Below, piece after piece: positions 18,716-26,696 of a DNA stretch of 64,000 nt. The DNA comes from Saprospiraceae bacterium. GTDB taxonomy: Bacteria > Bacteroidota > Bacteroidia > Chitinophagales > Saprospiraceae. Under the pieces are notes generated by a model. That model was not told the DNA's origin, did no database searches, and saw only the letters and a list, made by a program, of their open reading frames with translations. The position numbers and the translations under genes are program-made. Within the stretch, counting starts at the first letter, position 1, and every line of letters starts with the position of its first letter. The stretch covers positions 1 to 64,000 of the forward strand of contig JANQPA010000043.1 in assembly GCA_028285545.1 (NCBI GenBank). The letters run 5' to 3'.

Positions 18716-19801
18716 TTAATTTGACAATGAAAATAACTCTACTTTCGATTTTTTTCCTCTTAATGTAATGAATCCTTTAGAGTAGAGATTAGTTTGATCA
18801 ATTGAATCGCTTAAATAATGTCTCAATTGACCAGAAATTAGAAATCTTGACTTAAGTTCATTGCACTTACCCTGAATTCTTGCCGTGGTATTTAATAAAT
18901 CTCCAGAATATGTAATGTCTCTTTTGATAATACCAATTTCTCCTACTATCGAATGACCTATATGGGCTCCAGCTTTGAATTGCGGAATGGTTTCGTATTT
19001 TTCTAAGTACTCCTCCTTTTTTGACTCAAATACTGATTCAATGTCAAAATAAATATTGATACATCTCGTCTTATTTTGAATTTTATTTAAATGCCAGGTA
19101 ATGACAACCTCATCTCCAACATATTGGTATATTTCAGCTTTGTTTTCACTAATGGGTTCTGTGATATCTGAGAATACATCCTGTAAAAATTGATGGTATT
19201 TTGATTCTCCTAATTTTTCAGCGATGGTAGTAGAAGATTTTAGATCTAAAAACATAAAAATTCGAGGTTCAATTTTTGGAGTATGATACTTCCCAAAAAA
19301 TATTTTACTCATGTTTCCAGGTCCAAATTTTTGCTGTAACTGTAAATAAAATTGAGTTAGTTGGAATACGATCCCCCAAACAATTAAGTTTTTCAAGTAC
19401 AGGCTGCTAAAAATGCGGCTCAGAAATACCTCATATACAGTAGGATCAGTCAGATTGCCCCCTACAAAAATATACGATGAAATATAGGAGGTTATAATTG
19501 CAACCAGGATGAAAACAGTAAAAAAAGTTAGTGCCCCTAAAATTTGACCATAAATGAATGGTTTATTCCTAAGCTTGCGATTTAAAGTAGTCAAAAATAA
19601 TCCACCTATAAGGCCTGCACTAAATCCAGCTGCCAGATTATAAATGAGTATTTCCGTCAGATTATATGATTCAAGAGTTCCGGTTGAAAATGGGCTGATT
19701 AGCAAAAAGTGGTCATATAATGAAATAATAGCCCCAATTATGGTGTAGGCAAAAACTATATTAGTAACATTAGTAAACTGACTTTTTGTTTGCGCTTTCA
19801 T
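18716..19801 (-). CDS. Membrane-anchored class III adenylate/guanylate cyclase
   Basis: 361 residues. About four membrane helices occupy residues 10-155 (ITNVVFAYTIIGAIISLYDH, YNLAAGFSAGLIGGLF, ILGALTFFTVFILVAIITSY, LIVWGIVFQLTQFYLQ). The catalytic domain (~175-360) shows FMFLDLKSSTTIAEKLG and IYQYVGDEVVITWHL, which supply the two metal aspartates, and LNTTARIQGKCNEL, the family helix after the substrate pocket. The four-helix-plus-cyclase layout is known in other bacteria. It presumably makes cAMP; cGMP cannot be excluded. It is the second cyclase within 6 kb. Confidence 0.88.
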   Translation of the reverse strand: MKAQTKSQFTNVTNIVFAYTIIGAIISLYDHFLLISPFSTGTLESYNLTEILIYNLAAGFSAGLIGGLFLTTLNRKLRNKPFIYGQILGALTFFTVFILVAIITSYISSYIFVGGNLTDPTVYEVFLSRIFSSLYLKNLIVWGIVFQLTQFYLQLQQKFGPGNMSKIFFGKYHTPKIEPRIFMFLDLKSSTTIAEKLGESKYHQFLQDVFSDITEPISENKAEIYQYVGDEVVITWHLNKIQNKTRCINIYFDIESVFESKKEEYLEKYETIPQFKAGAHIGHSIVGEIGIIKRDITYSGDLLNTTARIQGKCNELKSRFLISGQLRHYLSDSIDQTNLYSKGFITLRGKKSKVELFSLSN

Positions 19802-20036
19802 TTTAATTTATATCAGTGCCGTATTACTTATTGACTATACAACTGGCTATTGACCATAAAGTTGTTGATAAGCAGCTGTATCCTCGAAATTCCAGCTATC
19901 TAAGTATCGAAAAATGTTTTTATCTTAAAATAACAGAAAAGTTAGTGCGATTACTAGGTGGTTTTGAAAAACATTAGAAGTTCCATTTTTATCACCTTTT
20001 GAGAGGTAACTTTTGAAGATGAAGTCATATGAATAT

Positions 20037-20166
20037 GGGGTTGTGTAAAAAGTCAATTTTTGGAAAAAATTGACTTTTAAAAAATTTATTTACTCCTTTT
20101 TAAGTGAAGGTTATATATTAAAGTAAAAACTAAAATTTTATAAAATTTTAGTTTTTACACAACCCC
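20037..20166. mobile_element. 130-bp MITE-like element with 15-bp perfect terminal inverted repeats
   Basis: GGGGTTGTGTAAAAA (20037-20051) is perfectly inverted at 20152-20166. Inside lie two further hairpins: AAGTCAATTTTT/AAAAATTGACTT and AAAACTAAAATTTTA/TAAAATTTTAGTTTT. There is no coding capacity and no clear target duplication. It fills the gap upstream of the cupin gene; no matching insertion sequence is present in the window. Confidence 0.7.
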
Positions 20167-20199
20167 ACAATAATGTTAGCAAACATTTAAAACATTTCG

Positions 20200-20754
20200 A
20201 TGAGCAATTCAACAAGAAGGACAATTCATAATCCTATAACCTCTGAAAGGATAACTTTTCTTCAAACTTCAAAACAAACTAGTGGAGCAAAAACATTGGT
20301 TGAAATTGAAGTTGGACCAAAAGGGCAAGGTCCACCCTTACATTTCCATAAACAGTTTGTAGAAATTTTTACCATGACTAAAGGTGAAATGCAAGTTGTT
20401 TTAAACAAGAAGGTTTTTACCCTAAAAGAAGGTGAAACTTGCAGAATAAATAAAGGAGAAATTCATAAATTCTGGTCAGAAAGTGAATACCCTGTTATAT
20501 TTCAAGGTGTTTTGGAACCTGGAAGTGAAGATTTCGAGCACGCTATTACCATTATGTTTGGCTTGGCTAAAGACGGTTATTTGACCCAAAGTGGTATTCC
20601 CAAAAGAATTGCGCATGGATTAATAATTGCAGAATTGGGGGATTCCAATCCTACTGGTTTTATGAAACATATTTTCAGTTTCATAAAACTGTTTTTTAGC
20701 AAATCAAAGTTGAAAAAAGAAAAAATAATACTGATTGAAAAATATTGCAATTGA
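20200..20754 (+). CDS. Cupin-domain protein
   Basis: 184 residues. Residues ~35-115 form a single cupin barrel. Motif 1 is GPPLHFHKQFVEIFTMTKGE with metal-ligand His/His/Glu spacing, and motif 2 is INKGEIHKFW. The C-terminal ~60 residues are helical and end in a Lys-rich tail. Cupins of this type may be enzymes, metal-binding proteins or small-molecule sensors; no partner gene is adjacent. The gene begins 34 bp after the MITE-like element, which may therefore carry or interrupt its promoter. Its 3' end overlaps an opposing, poorly supported reading frame. Confidence 0.85.
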   Translation: MSNSTRRTIHNPITSERITFLQTSKQTSGAKTLVEIEVGPKGQGPPLHFHKQFVEIFTMTKGEMQVVLNKKVFTLKEGETCRINKGEIHKFWSESEYPVIFQGVLEPGSEDFEHAITIMFGLAKDGYLTQSGIPKRIAHGLIIAELGDSNPTGFMKHIFSFIKLFFSKSKLKKEKIILIEKYCN

Positions 20755-21151
20755 AATGAATGAATAAACCTTTGCCAAGAATGGGATGGGGATTGCCTCC
20801 TTTAAGTAGATTACGCCTTGTTTGCCGAAAGAATTTGAGCATTGGTTTTGTTTTGAATTTTCTATCGGCACCAAAGTAGACCCGATCTGCCAACAGATCT
20901 GCATTACCCTTTTGAGAATATCGTAAAATAGCTTTTATTTTTTCTATGGCACTGGAAACATTTTCACTTAATGATTGATCCTTATTTTTTATCGCCAGCT
21001 GTTCTATTGTTATTAAGGCATTGGCTTTATTTTCTGTAAATGCAACAGGAGGAAGGTGATAACCTTCCATTATCGAATAAGCTTTTCCTTTTTTTCTACT
21101 TATGGCTAATTTCAACCAATATAGTGTAGAGGCCTCAAATTTTGGTTCCAA
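20696..21151 (-). CDS. Uncharacterised, possibly decayed reading frame
   Basis: An open frame of 151 codons starting at a TTG; an ATG lies 27 codons further in. I do not recognise the first two thirds. The last third begins MLKFFRQTRRNLLKGG, very like the invariant start of DUF6090 proteins (compare the gene at 17824), and then runs into unrelated sequence. This suggests fused gene debris. The frame overlaps the cupin gene 3' end by 59 bp on the opposite strand and lies directly beyond the left copy of a duplicated gene end. I doubt it is a functional gene. Confidence 0.35.
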   Translation of the reverse strand: MEPKFEASTLYWLKLAISRKKGKAYSIMEGYHLPPVAFTENKANALITIEQLAIKNKDQSLSENVSSAIEKIKAILRYSQKGNADLLADRVYFGADRKFKTKPMLKFFRQTRRNLLKGGNPHPILGKGLFIHFNCNIFQSVLFFLFSTLIC

Positions 21152-21198
21152 AAACTAAAATGGTATTCAATCTTATTCCACAATTTTTGGAAAACTCA
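21146..21198. repeat. Left copy of a 53-bp direct repeat flanking the Fic gene
   Basis: 45 of 53 positions match 22469-22521. The last 26 bp (21173-21198) are identical. On the minus strand they read as the final eight codons and stop of the GH127 gene (last residues SFPKIVE), here cut off from the rest of that gene. Confidence 0.85.
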
Positions 21199-21228
21199 AT
21201 CAGATGGGGAATTACTTTCAAAATATTT

Positions 21229-22365
21229 TTAATCATTCACCTCAACTAATTCATAGTTGGTGCTTCTCCCCCCTGCTTTTTCCTTTTTGAGAATATTCAT
21301 CCCTATCAATCCTTGAATATCCCTTAATGCCGTATCATGAGAAGATTTCGTCATCTTACCCCATTTTTTTGTAGTCAATTTCCCTTTGAAATCATCAAGA
21401 AGCCGGTTGAGCATCATCCGTTGGCGATCATTTAGAGTTTTACCAGAATGCTTTAACCAAAACCGGTGTTTGTACATCACTTTTTGAAGAATAATATCAG
21501 ATGCCCACAAAGCATTGTCAAGGCACTCTAAAAACCATATTAGCCACTGGGTGATTTCAAGATCACCACTTTGGGTTCTTTCTAGAATATCATAGTATTC
21601 TTTTCGTTCTTTTCTTATTTGTGCGGACATGCTATAGAATCGCTGAGGAATGTCATCAGATCTAGTTAATAGCATATCTGTAATTGCCCTGGTAATCCTT
21701 CCGTTGCCATCTTCAAATGGGTGGATGGTTACGAACCACAAATGAGCAATCCCTGCTTTTAATACTGGATCCAGTTCTTCTTGTTTCGCATTAACCCAAT
21801 CTAGAAATTGTTTAATTTCACTAGGTATTCTATTTGCTGGTGGTGCCTGAAAATGAACCCGTTCTTTTCCCATAGCCCCCGATACTACTTGCATTGGACC
21901 TGTTGAGTCATCTCGCCAATCTCCTACAATTATCTTGTACATTCCACTTCTGCCAGTGGGAAATAAGGAAAAATGCCAGTCCAATAGCCTTTCTTGGGTA
22001 AGTTTGGATTGGTAATTTTGAATAGCATCTAACAATAGATCTACAATTCCGTCTACGTCTCTATTGGATGGGATTAATCCAGCATGTTCAATTCCAAGTC
22101 TTCTAGCCAGTGAAGACCTTACTTGCTCAATATTCAATACTTCACCTTCTATTTCAGAAGATTTTACAATTTCTACAGTAACAGTCTCTAAGTTAGCTTC
22201 ACTCCTCAAATCCAATCCAACGGATTCCATTTTGCCAATTAACTTCCCTTGTAAATTCCTAACCTGTCCAATTAGAGGAATAAGCTCTTGACTATTCCAG
22301 TAAAAATTTGGCCATTCTTTTCGTTCGTGTATATATCTGCCCATACTGCTAGGCAAATTAATCAT
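21229..22365 (-). CDS. Fic-family protein with DUF4172 and winged-helix domains
   Basis: 378 residues from the ATG at 22363-22365; the frame extends six codons to a TTG. The N-terminal DUF4172 (YIHERKEWPNFYWNSQEL) includes the inhibitory helix motif SSEIEGE, typical of class II Fic proteins. The catalytic motif HPFEDGNGR is intact (His, Asp/Glu, Gly, Asn, Gly, Arg), predicting AMP transfer onto hydroxyl side chains. The C-terminal ~70 residues resemble a winged helix (HDTALRDIQGLIGMNILKKE), suggesting DNA binding. The gene is bracketed by direct repeats that duplicate the 3' end of the neighbouring GH127 gene, and a perfect 10-bp palindrome lies just upstream. Confidence 0.93.
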   Translation of the reverse strand: MINLPSSMGRYIHERKEWPNFYWNSQELIPLIGQVRNLQGKLIGKMESVGLDLRSEANLETVTVEIVKSSEIEGEVLNIEQVRSSLARRLGIEHAGLIPSNRDVDGIVDLLLDAIQNYQSKLTQERLLDWHFSLFPTGRSGMYKIIVGDWRDDSTGPMQVVSGAMGKERVHFQAPPANRIPSEIKQFLDWVNAKQEELDPVLKAGIAHLWFVTIHPFEDGNGRITRAITDMLLTRSDDIPQRFYSMSAQIRKERKEYYDILERTQSGDLEITQWLIWFLECLDNALWASDIILQKVMYKHRFWLKHSGKTLNDRQRMMLNRLLDDFKGKLTTKKWGKMTKSSHDTALRDIQGLIGMNILKKEKAGGRSTNYELVEVND

Positions 22366-22385
22366 AAAATATTGGAAAACCAATT

Positions 22386-22410
22386 AATCGACGCAAAAAA
22401 TGCGTCGATT
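22386..22410. promoter_or_regulatory. Perfect palindrome upstream of the Fic gene, candidate operator
   Basis: AATCGACGCA-AAAAA-TGCGTCGATT lies 20 bp upstream of the Fic ATG. It has 10-bp perfect arms. The half-site ACGCA recurs at 22424-22428 (CTACGCAAAC). The Fic protein's own winged helix is a candidate ligand. Confidence 0.5.
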
Positions 22411-22468
22411 GTGCGGTTTATTCTACGCAAACTTCCTTACTCAGTTTAGGTCAACATGAATTTACTGA

Positions 22469-22521
22469 TTTCAAAAACCAAAGTATTGTTCAACTTTATT
22501 CCACAATTTTTGGAAAACTCA
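22469..22521. repeat. Right copy of the 53-bp direct repeat (3' end of the GH127 gene)
   Basis: This copy contains the authentic end of the GH127-like gene. The identical 26-bp core (22496-22521) starts exactly at its stop codon. See the left copy at 21146-21198. Confidence 0.85.
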
Positions 22522-24553
22522 CCCTTCGAAGAACCGTACTACCCATCGGAACCAACTCCACTTGATCTGTTTTTAATTTAGGCAAGGACTGATACCAAGG
22601 GTTTTCATTAAGCGATAACTCCTCATACTCAAACGCTGGTTTTTGAGCATCAGAAATACTTAGATTTTGATAGTTTGTAGATTCAGGAAAACAATAATAA
22701 TCGTAATACCCTTCCTGCTCATATTCTTTAATGACTTCCTCTCGATGTGGAATAGAGTAGGCGTATACTAAAGGGCCACGTTGAAAATAAACCTCTTGAT
22801 TGGCTAATGATTGTGCCATTACTTCCTGCTCAAAGCTTAATTCAATTTTATCTTCTATTTGCCATTCCTTGTTGACTTTAATATAGCCATCTTTTTCAGT
22901 GATTGTAGCGTTTTCTACGTCAATATTGATATTCTGGCACCAATGTGGTTTTCGGAAATACAAACTAAAAGAAGCTGGTTTATCCACCTGGATGTCAAAA
23001 GTGATTTTATCAGAAAATGGATAATTGGTTTGCTGATCAATAGAAATATCAATGTCCTCAACAGAAGTACTTAATAGAGAAGGACCATACATGGCAGCTA
23101 CCAGCCCATCTTCAACTTTCATCCACATTTGATCCAGGTAATAAGTGAAATTTCTTGTGTAATTAGGCACACAACAAACCGCAGGATCACTATGAGTTGG
23201 AGAGTATTTATATCGTACATCCTTATGGTTTTCTTCATGGCCATGGTGCTGTCCATCTAAAACAAAACAATTATCCCCCTTTCCATAGGTAATGGCTGTG
23301 CCAGAGGGATTTCTAAAGCCCATGATGCCATTAAAAGTTAATTTTTCAGCCTTATCGCCAAAGGCTGCATCTCCGGTTTTTTGTAAGGCCGAGCCAAAGG
23401 AATTTCGTAGCTCAAGCATAGTGCAAAATTCGGTGGTAGTATAATTCGGATCAGCTTTTAAACCAAGTATCCATTCATTACCATGCCCAGCACCACTTGG
23501 CAATAAGCATTGATCCAATTTATAAAGCGCATTTTCATAGGCAGTTTTGAGTTCAGGATATCCGGTATGATAATAGGCATTGATTAGGGTACGGAGGTGT
23601 TCATAGGTATGTACCGCATGACCGGTGAATAAAGAATCTTTCTGCTCTAAATATGGATAGCGGAAATCATTAAAGGCCCGGTTAACCGAATAAGTAGAAA
23701 AGGCCCTGTACAGGTAGGTAGCGTAATCCTGATATTCCTGGTTTCCAGTAATTCGATAAAGTGTTTCACAAACATCTGTAAGCATTAAACCATGTGTAAC
23801 GCCTCCAAAAGCATTTTTTAAGTAAAATGGGTTTCTTCCTTCCTCCCCATACTCCTTCATGGTAAGAGCCATTGCCTTTTCAACAGCCTCCAAAACATTT
23901 TTTTCATCTGTTAATTCATAATAAGCTAATAACATCCGGAAAGCAGTAGTTTGTGCCCAGAGTTCACCATTAGATCCTTCGTGTTGGTAGCGAAGATTTT
24001 CTTTGTAAATACCAATATATCCATCCTGATCTTGAGAAGCGAGGAGGTTTTTTACGATTTTATGACTTTGATCCATTGCTTTTTCATCTTTTGTCAAAAA
24101 AGCATGACGAACAAATCCATCCCACCAATTGCCAATGGTTTCGGCATTCCACCACATGATGGACTTTTCCCATGCTGCTCCCGTCAATTCTAAATCTCCC
24201 ATTTCAGGAACATCTTCCAAGCCTCCTCTTCGAGCAGTATAATAAAGATCATCTTTGGCAATCCCTGGATATAGTTCATCTAAAGCTCCAACTACTCCAT
24301 TTTGCAAATCATGCTGCATAATGTTTAAAAGCCAACCTCTGGGTTGATTACTTCCAGTTGGCAACATTGTAAATTTAGGCTGAATAGGCTGCCTGGCATT
24401 ATCAAAAAAAGTGAGCATTTCACTGTCATCCACAATAGTGACTCCAACCTGATTGACATTGTTCAAAAAATCTTCTCCCTGCGAACTTTGAGCAGGATCT
24501 CCGCAGCTTATAATTTGGAAAGAAAGTAAGAGTAATATTATTCGATATTTCAT
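22496..24553 (-). CDS. GH127/DUF1680-like glycoside hydrolase lipoprotein
   Basis: 685 residues from the ATG at 24551-24553. The N-terminus has a lipobox (LLLSFQIISC), so the protein is probably a lipoprotein on the periplasmic face or the surface. The body has the (alpha/alpha)6 barrel pattern of DUF1680/GH127 beta-L-arabinofuranosidases. The metal/catalytic cysteine set is visible as TTEFCTMLEL (Glu and Cys) and AVCCVPNYTRN (Cys pair), which in characterised enzymes coordinate zinc and provide the nucleophile. I infer hydrolysis of arabinofuranosyl or related linkages. No SusC/SusD pair is nearby, so it is not in a classical polysaccharide-utilisation locus. Confidence 0.85.
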   Translation of the reverse strand: MKYRIILLLLSFQIISCGDPAQSSQGEDFLNNVNQVGVTIVDDSEMLTFFDNARQPIQPKFTMLPTGSNQPRGWLLNIMQHDLQNGVVGALDELYPGIAKDDLYYTARRGGLEDVPEMGDLELTGAAWEKSIMWWNAETIGNWWDGFVRHAFLTKDEKAMDQSHKIVKNLLASQDQDGYIGIYKENLRYQHEGSNGELWAQTTAFRMLLAYYELTDEKNVLEAVEKAMALTMKEYGEEGRNPFYLKNAFGGVTHGLMLTDVCETLYRITGNQEYQDYATYLYRAFSTYSVNRAFNDFRYPYLEQKDSLFTGHAVHTYEHLRTLINAYYHTGYPELKTAYENALYKLDQCLLPSGAGHGNEWILGLKADPNYTTTEFCTMLELRNSFGSALQKTGDAAFGDKAEKLTFNGIMGFRNPSGTAITYGKGDNCFVLDGQHHGHEENHKDVRYKYSPTHSDPAVCCVPNYTRNFTYYLDQMWMKVEDGLVAAMYGPSLLSTSVEDIDISIDQQTNYPFSDKITFDIQVDKPASFSLYFRKPHWCQNINIDVENATITEKDGYIKVNKEWQIEDKIELSFEQEVMAQSLANQEVYFQRGPLVYAYSIPHREEVIKEYEQEGYYDYYCFPESTNYQNLSISDAQKPAFEYEELSLNENPWYQSLPKLKTDQVELVPMGSTVLRRVSFPKIVE

Positions 24554-24648
24554 AATTGACAATTTAGGTCAAAACAAAATTATCGAATTCCTGTTGAGCT
24601 GCCTTTACCAATCTTCACTGTTTTTTTACATATTTTATCTTATTGCTA

Positions 24649-24679
24649 GTAGAAGGTAGAAGGTAAAAGGTAGAAAGAC
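24649..24679. repeat. Degenerate heptamer repeat (GTAGAAG-like)
   Basis: A run of GTAGAAG, GTAGAAG, GTAAAAG and GTAGAAA units in the 513-bp gap between the GH127 and BAAT-like genes. It resembles, in reverse complement, the (CTTTCTA)5 array at 12750. Confidence 0.7.
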
Positions 24680-24772
24680 TTTATTAGAAATTTTGAAAAA
24701 TACTGTATTTGATAAAGTCTATCCTTCTAGTTTCCAGATGTATTGACAAAAGAACTTGTGGTGAGTCAAAGG

Positions 24773-24847
24773 TTACCAAGCCCGTAATAAAATGTAGGGA
24801 TTGGTAAGCTTATAGGCAGGCTTACCAATCTATTCCCAGCTTGGTAA
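24773..24847. repeat. Palindromic REP-like element, copy 1
   Basis: Outer arms TTACCAAGC (24773-24781) and GCTTGGTAA (24839-24847). Inner arms GATTGGTAAGC (24799-24809) and GCTTACCAATC (24820-24830). A second copy lies at 39663-39745, with compensatory changes in the outer stem. Confidence 0.85.
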
Positions 24848-24978
24848 TCTTATTGCTTTTAAATTAGATTGCATATACAAGTTTATCTGTCATTATATCT
24901 ATCTTTTACACAAATTGTCTTAGTAACACTCATTATTAGCCTGCTAATAAGAAGGAGTCGTTTTATAAAGCAGAAACT

Positions 24979-25029
24979 AAAACTGTGAAAGTCGGTAACA
25001 GTCTGCCTGTGGTGCCTGTGTCAAAAAAC
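24979..25029. repeat. Dispersed ACAGTGAAAGTC repeat, copy 1
   Basis: AAAACTGTGAAAGTCGGTAA, then CAGTCTG and a GTGTCAAAAA end. Related copies lie at 30025-30071 and 39374-39426. This copy lies 38 bp beyond the 3' end of the minus-strand BAAT-like gene. Confidence 0.7.
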
Positions 25030-25066
25030 ACAGAAAGTATACTTAATATTGCTTAGATGCATATTT

Positions 25067-26377
25067 CTATTTTAAGTGTCGTTCAAAAAATGCCAAAACC
25101 TTAGGCCAACTATCCCGGCTTGCCTCCGCATTACCTTCCAGGGTGCCACCCAAAGTAAGCGTTCCCCGAAAGTTAGGATTGGTTCCCCTAACAGGTAAAA
25201 AGGTAGAGGAAATCGAATGACCCGCATTTTCATAGGAAAGGTGTTGAAATTCATGAGGGAATTGATTTTGAGCTAGTCGATTCATAACCATTTCAGACAA
25301 CTGAAAAGATGGCCAGATATCATCTTTTTTACCGGAGATTAATAAAACGGGGCCATTAATCTTTTCTACCGGAATCTCATACTTTTTAATGGCCTGCCCC
25401 GCTTTTTTGATTCTATATTTGTAGTTAATACCAATATTTAAAAGCTCTCCTTCTCCGCGCTGATAGTTAGGGTCACTTTCTGATTTTATGTAGGGTAATG
25501 GACTTCCATTATAAGACCAGGAGGAAGTACCATTACTACAAACGCATCCCCAAATCAAGCCGCTGGCTCCATTTCCAACCACTGCTTTTATTCTTGCATC
25601 ATAAGAGGCTAAAAGTAGGGCCGCTTCACCTCCTTTTGATTTTCCGAGGATACCTATTTTATCTTTAATAATCCGATCATGTTTCTCCAGCCAGTCAATG
25701 GCACTTTGGAAATAATTGACTGATATTTGATCCAAAGATTGAGGAAGGCCATCTACCCCAAAGTAGGGCAGGGCAAGCGCAATAAATCCTTTTGAAGCCA
25801 AGAGCCTGGCATTGTGTACAGATCCCCATCCACCATCAGAGCCACTTAGGACAATAATGGCAGGATATTTTTTATCATCATCCGGCAAAAATAATCGCCC
25901 TTTAAATGGTTCGTTTTCAATTAACTCGTTTTGTAGACTGGATTTTTGGAAATCTATGGTAAGTAAACCAGATTCTATGGCTTGCCCATCAATGTCCAGG
26001 AAAAACCCTATGGCAATTTTTTGCTCAGCGTCAGAAGCAAAACGAATTTGTGGAGCTTCTCCATCTGGAAGAGATAAAAACTGTACCAATCCCATGGGAT
26101 TTGCCCCTTTATAAGATCCTGAATGGGGAGCTTTTTCAGAAAGATCAATCATTCCCTGTTTATCGGCATGAAATTCAGCAATTGCCGTCCATTTTCGACG
26201 ATTGAGATCTTCGGCTTCACTTCTTAATATTACCTTTTGCCCCGGTTTCAAACCATTTATTTTTATACTCGCTACTTCATCCGGAGCAATTATAGAAGGT
26301 GAAATTTCTAATTTTTGATTTTGCCCTTGGCAGGATAGATTTAAGCATAATCCAAGTAGCAGCAAGATCTTTTTCAT
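25067..26377 (-). CDS. Acyl-CoA thioesterase/BAAT-like alpha/beta-hydrolase, secreted
   Basis: 436 residues. The N-terminus MKKILLLLGLCLNLSC is a signal peptide with a lipobox-like end. Residues ~22-150 match the acyl-CoA thioester hydrolase/BAAT N-terminal beta-sandwich (SIKINGLKPGQKVILRSEA). Residues ~160-436 match the BAAT C-terminal hydrolase domain, with nucleophile elbow GILGKSKGGEAALL, Asp in SGKKDDIWPS and His in YENAGHSIS. Animal relatives act on bile-acid or fatty acyl-CoA, but an exported bacterial enzyme probably acts on another ester or amide. It is monocistronic, with repeats on both sides. Confidence 0.85.
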   Translation of the reverse strand: MKKILLLLGLCLNLSCQGQNQKLEISPSIIAPDEVASIKINGLKPGQKVILRSEAEDLNRRKWTAIAEFHADKQGMIDLSEKAPHSGSYKGANPMGLVQFLSLPDGEAPQIRFASDAEQKIAIGFFLDIDGQAIESGLLTIDFQKSSLQNELIENEPFKGRLFLPDDDKKYPAIIVLSGSDGGWGSVHNARLLASKGFIALALPYFGVDGLPQSLDQISVNYFQSAIDWLEKHDRIIKDKIGILGKSKGGEAALLLASYDARIKAVVGNGASGLIWGCVCSNGTSSWSYNGSPLPYIKSESDPNYQRGEGELLNIGINYKYRIKKAGQAIKKYEIPVEKINGPVLLISGKKDDIWPSFQLSEMVMNRLAQNQFPHEFQHLSYENAGHSISSTFLPVRGTNPNFRGTLTLGGTLEGNAEASRDSWPKVLAFFERHLK

Positions 26378-26410
26378 GATAAAATATTCTTGGGTGGTGA
26401 GAAAGGCCGA

Positions 26411-26577
26411 TAGAGCCGTACATTGATTAGTTATATGATTAATTTAGAAAACATTTGGCCACTGATAAACGCTGATTAAGCTGATCCTCACTATTTAATA
26501 CACGATAAATAACAGCGAAAATCAGTTGGATCAGTGTACATCAGCGGCTAATTATAACTAATCAATGTACAGCTCTA
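26411..26577. mobile_element. 167-bp MITE-like element with 25-bp terminal inverted repeats
   Basis: TAGAGCCGTACATTGATTAG and the next five bases (26411-26435) are inverted at 26553-26577 with one mismatch. The interior contains an imperfect palindrome rich in GCTGAT/ATCAGC. It has no coding capacity. A copy lacking the right end is at 35524-35652. The element lies between the BAAT-like gene start and the permease 3' end. Confidence 0.75.
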
Positions 26578-26696
26578 AAGGTCTTTTGAGACAGCCTCAA
26601 AAGAGTAATAAAACACTTTAGATACTAATTAAAAAACAAAAAAGTTACATCAAACTAAGTCTCAATACTCATTACCCAATACCCAATACTCCCATT

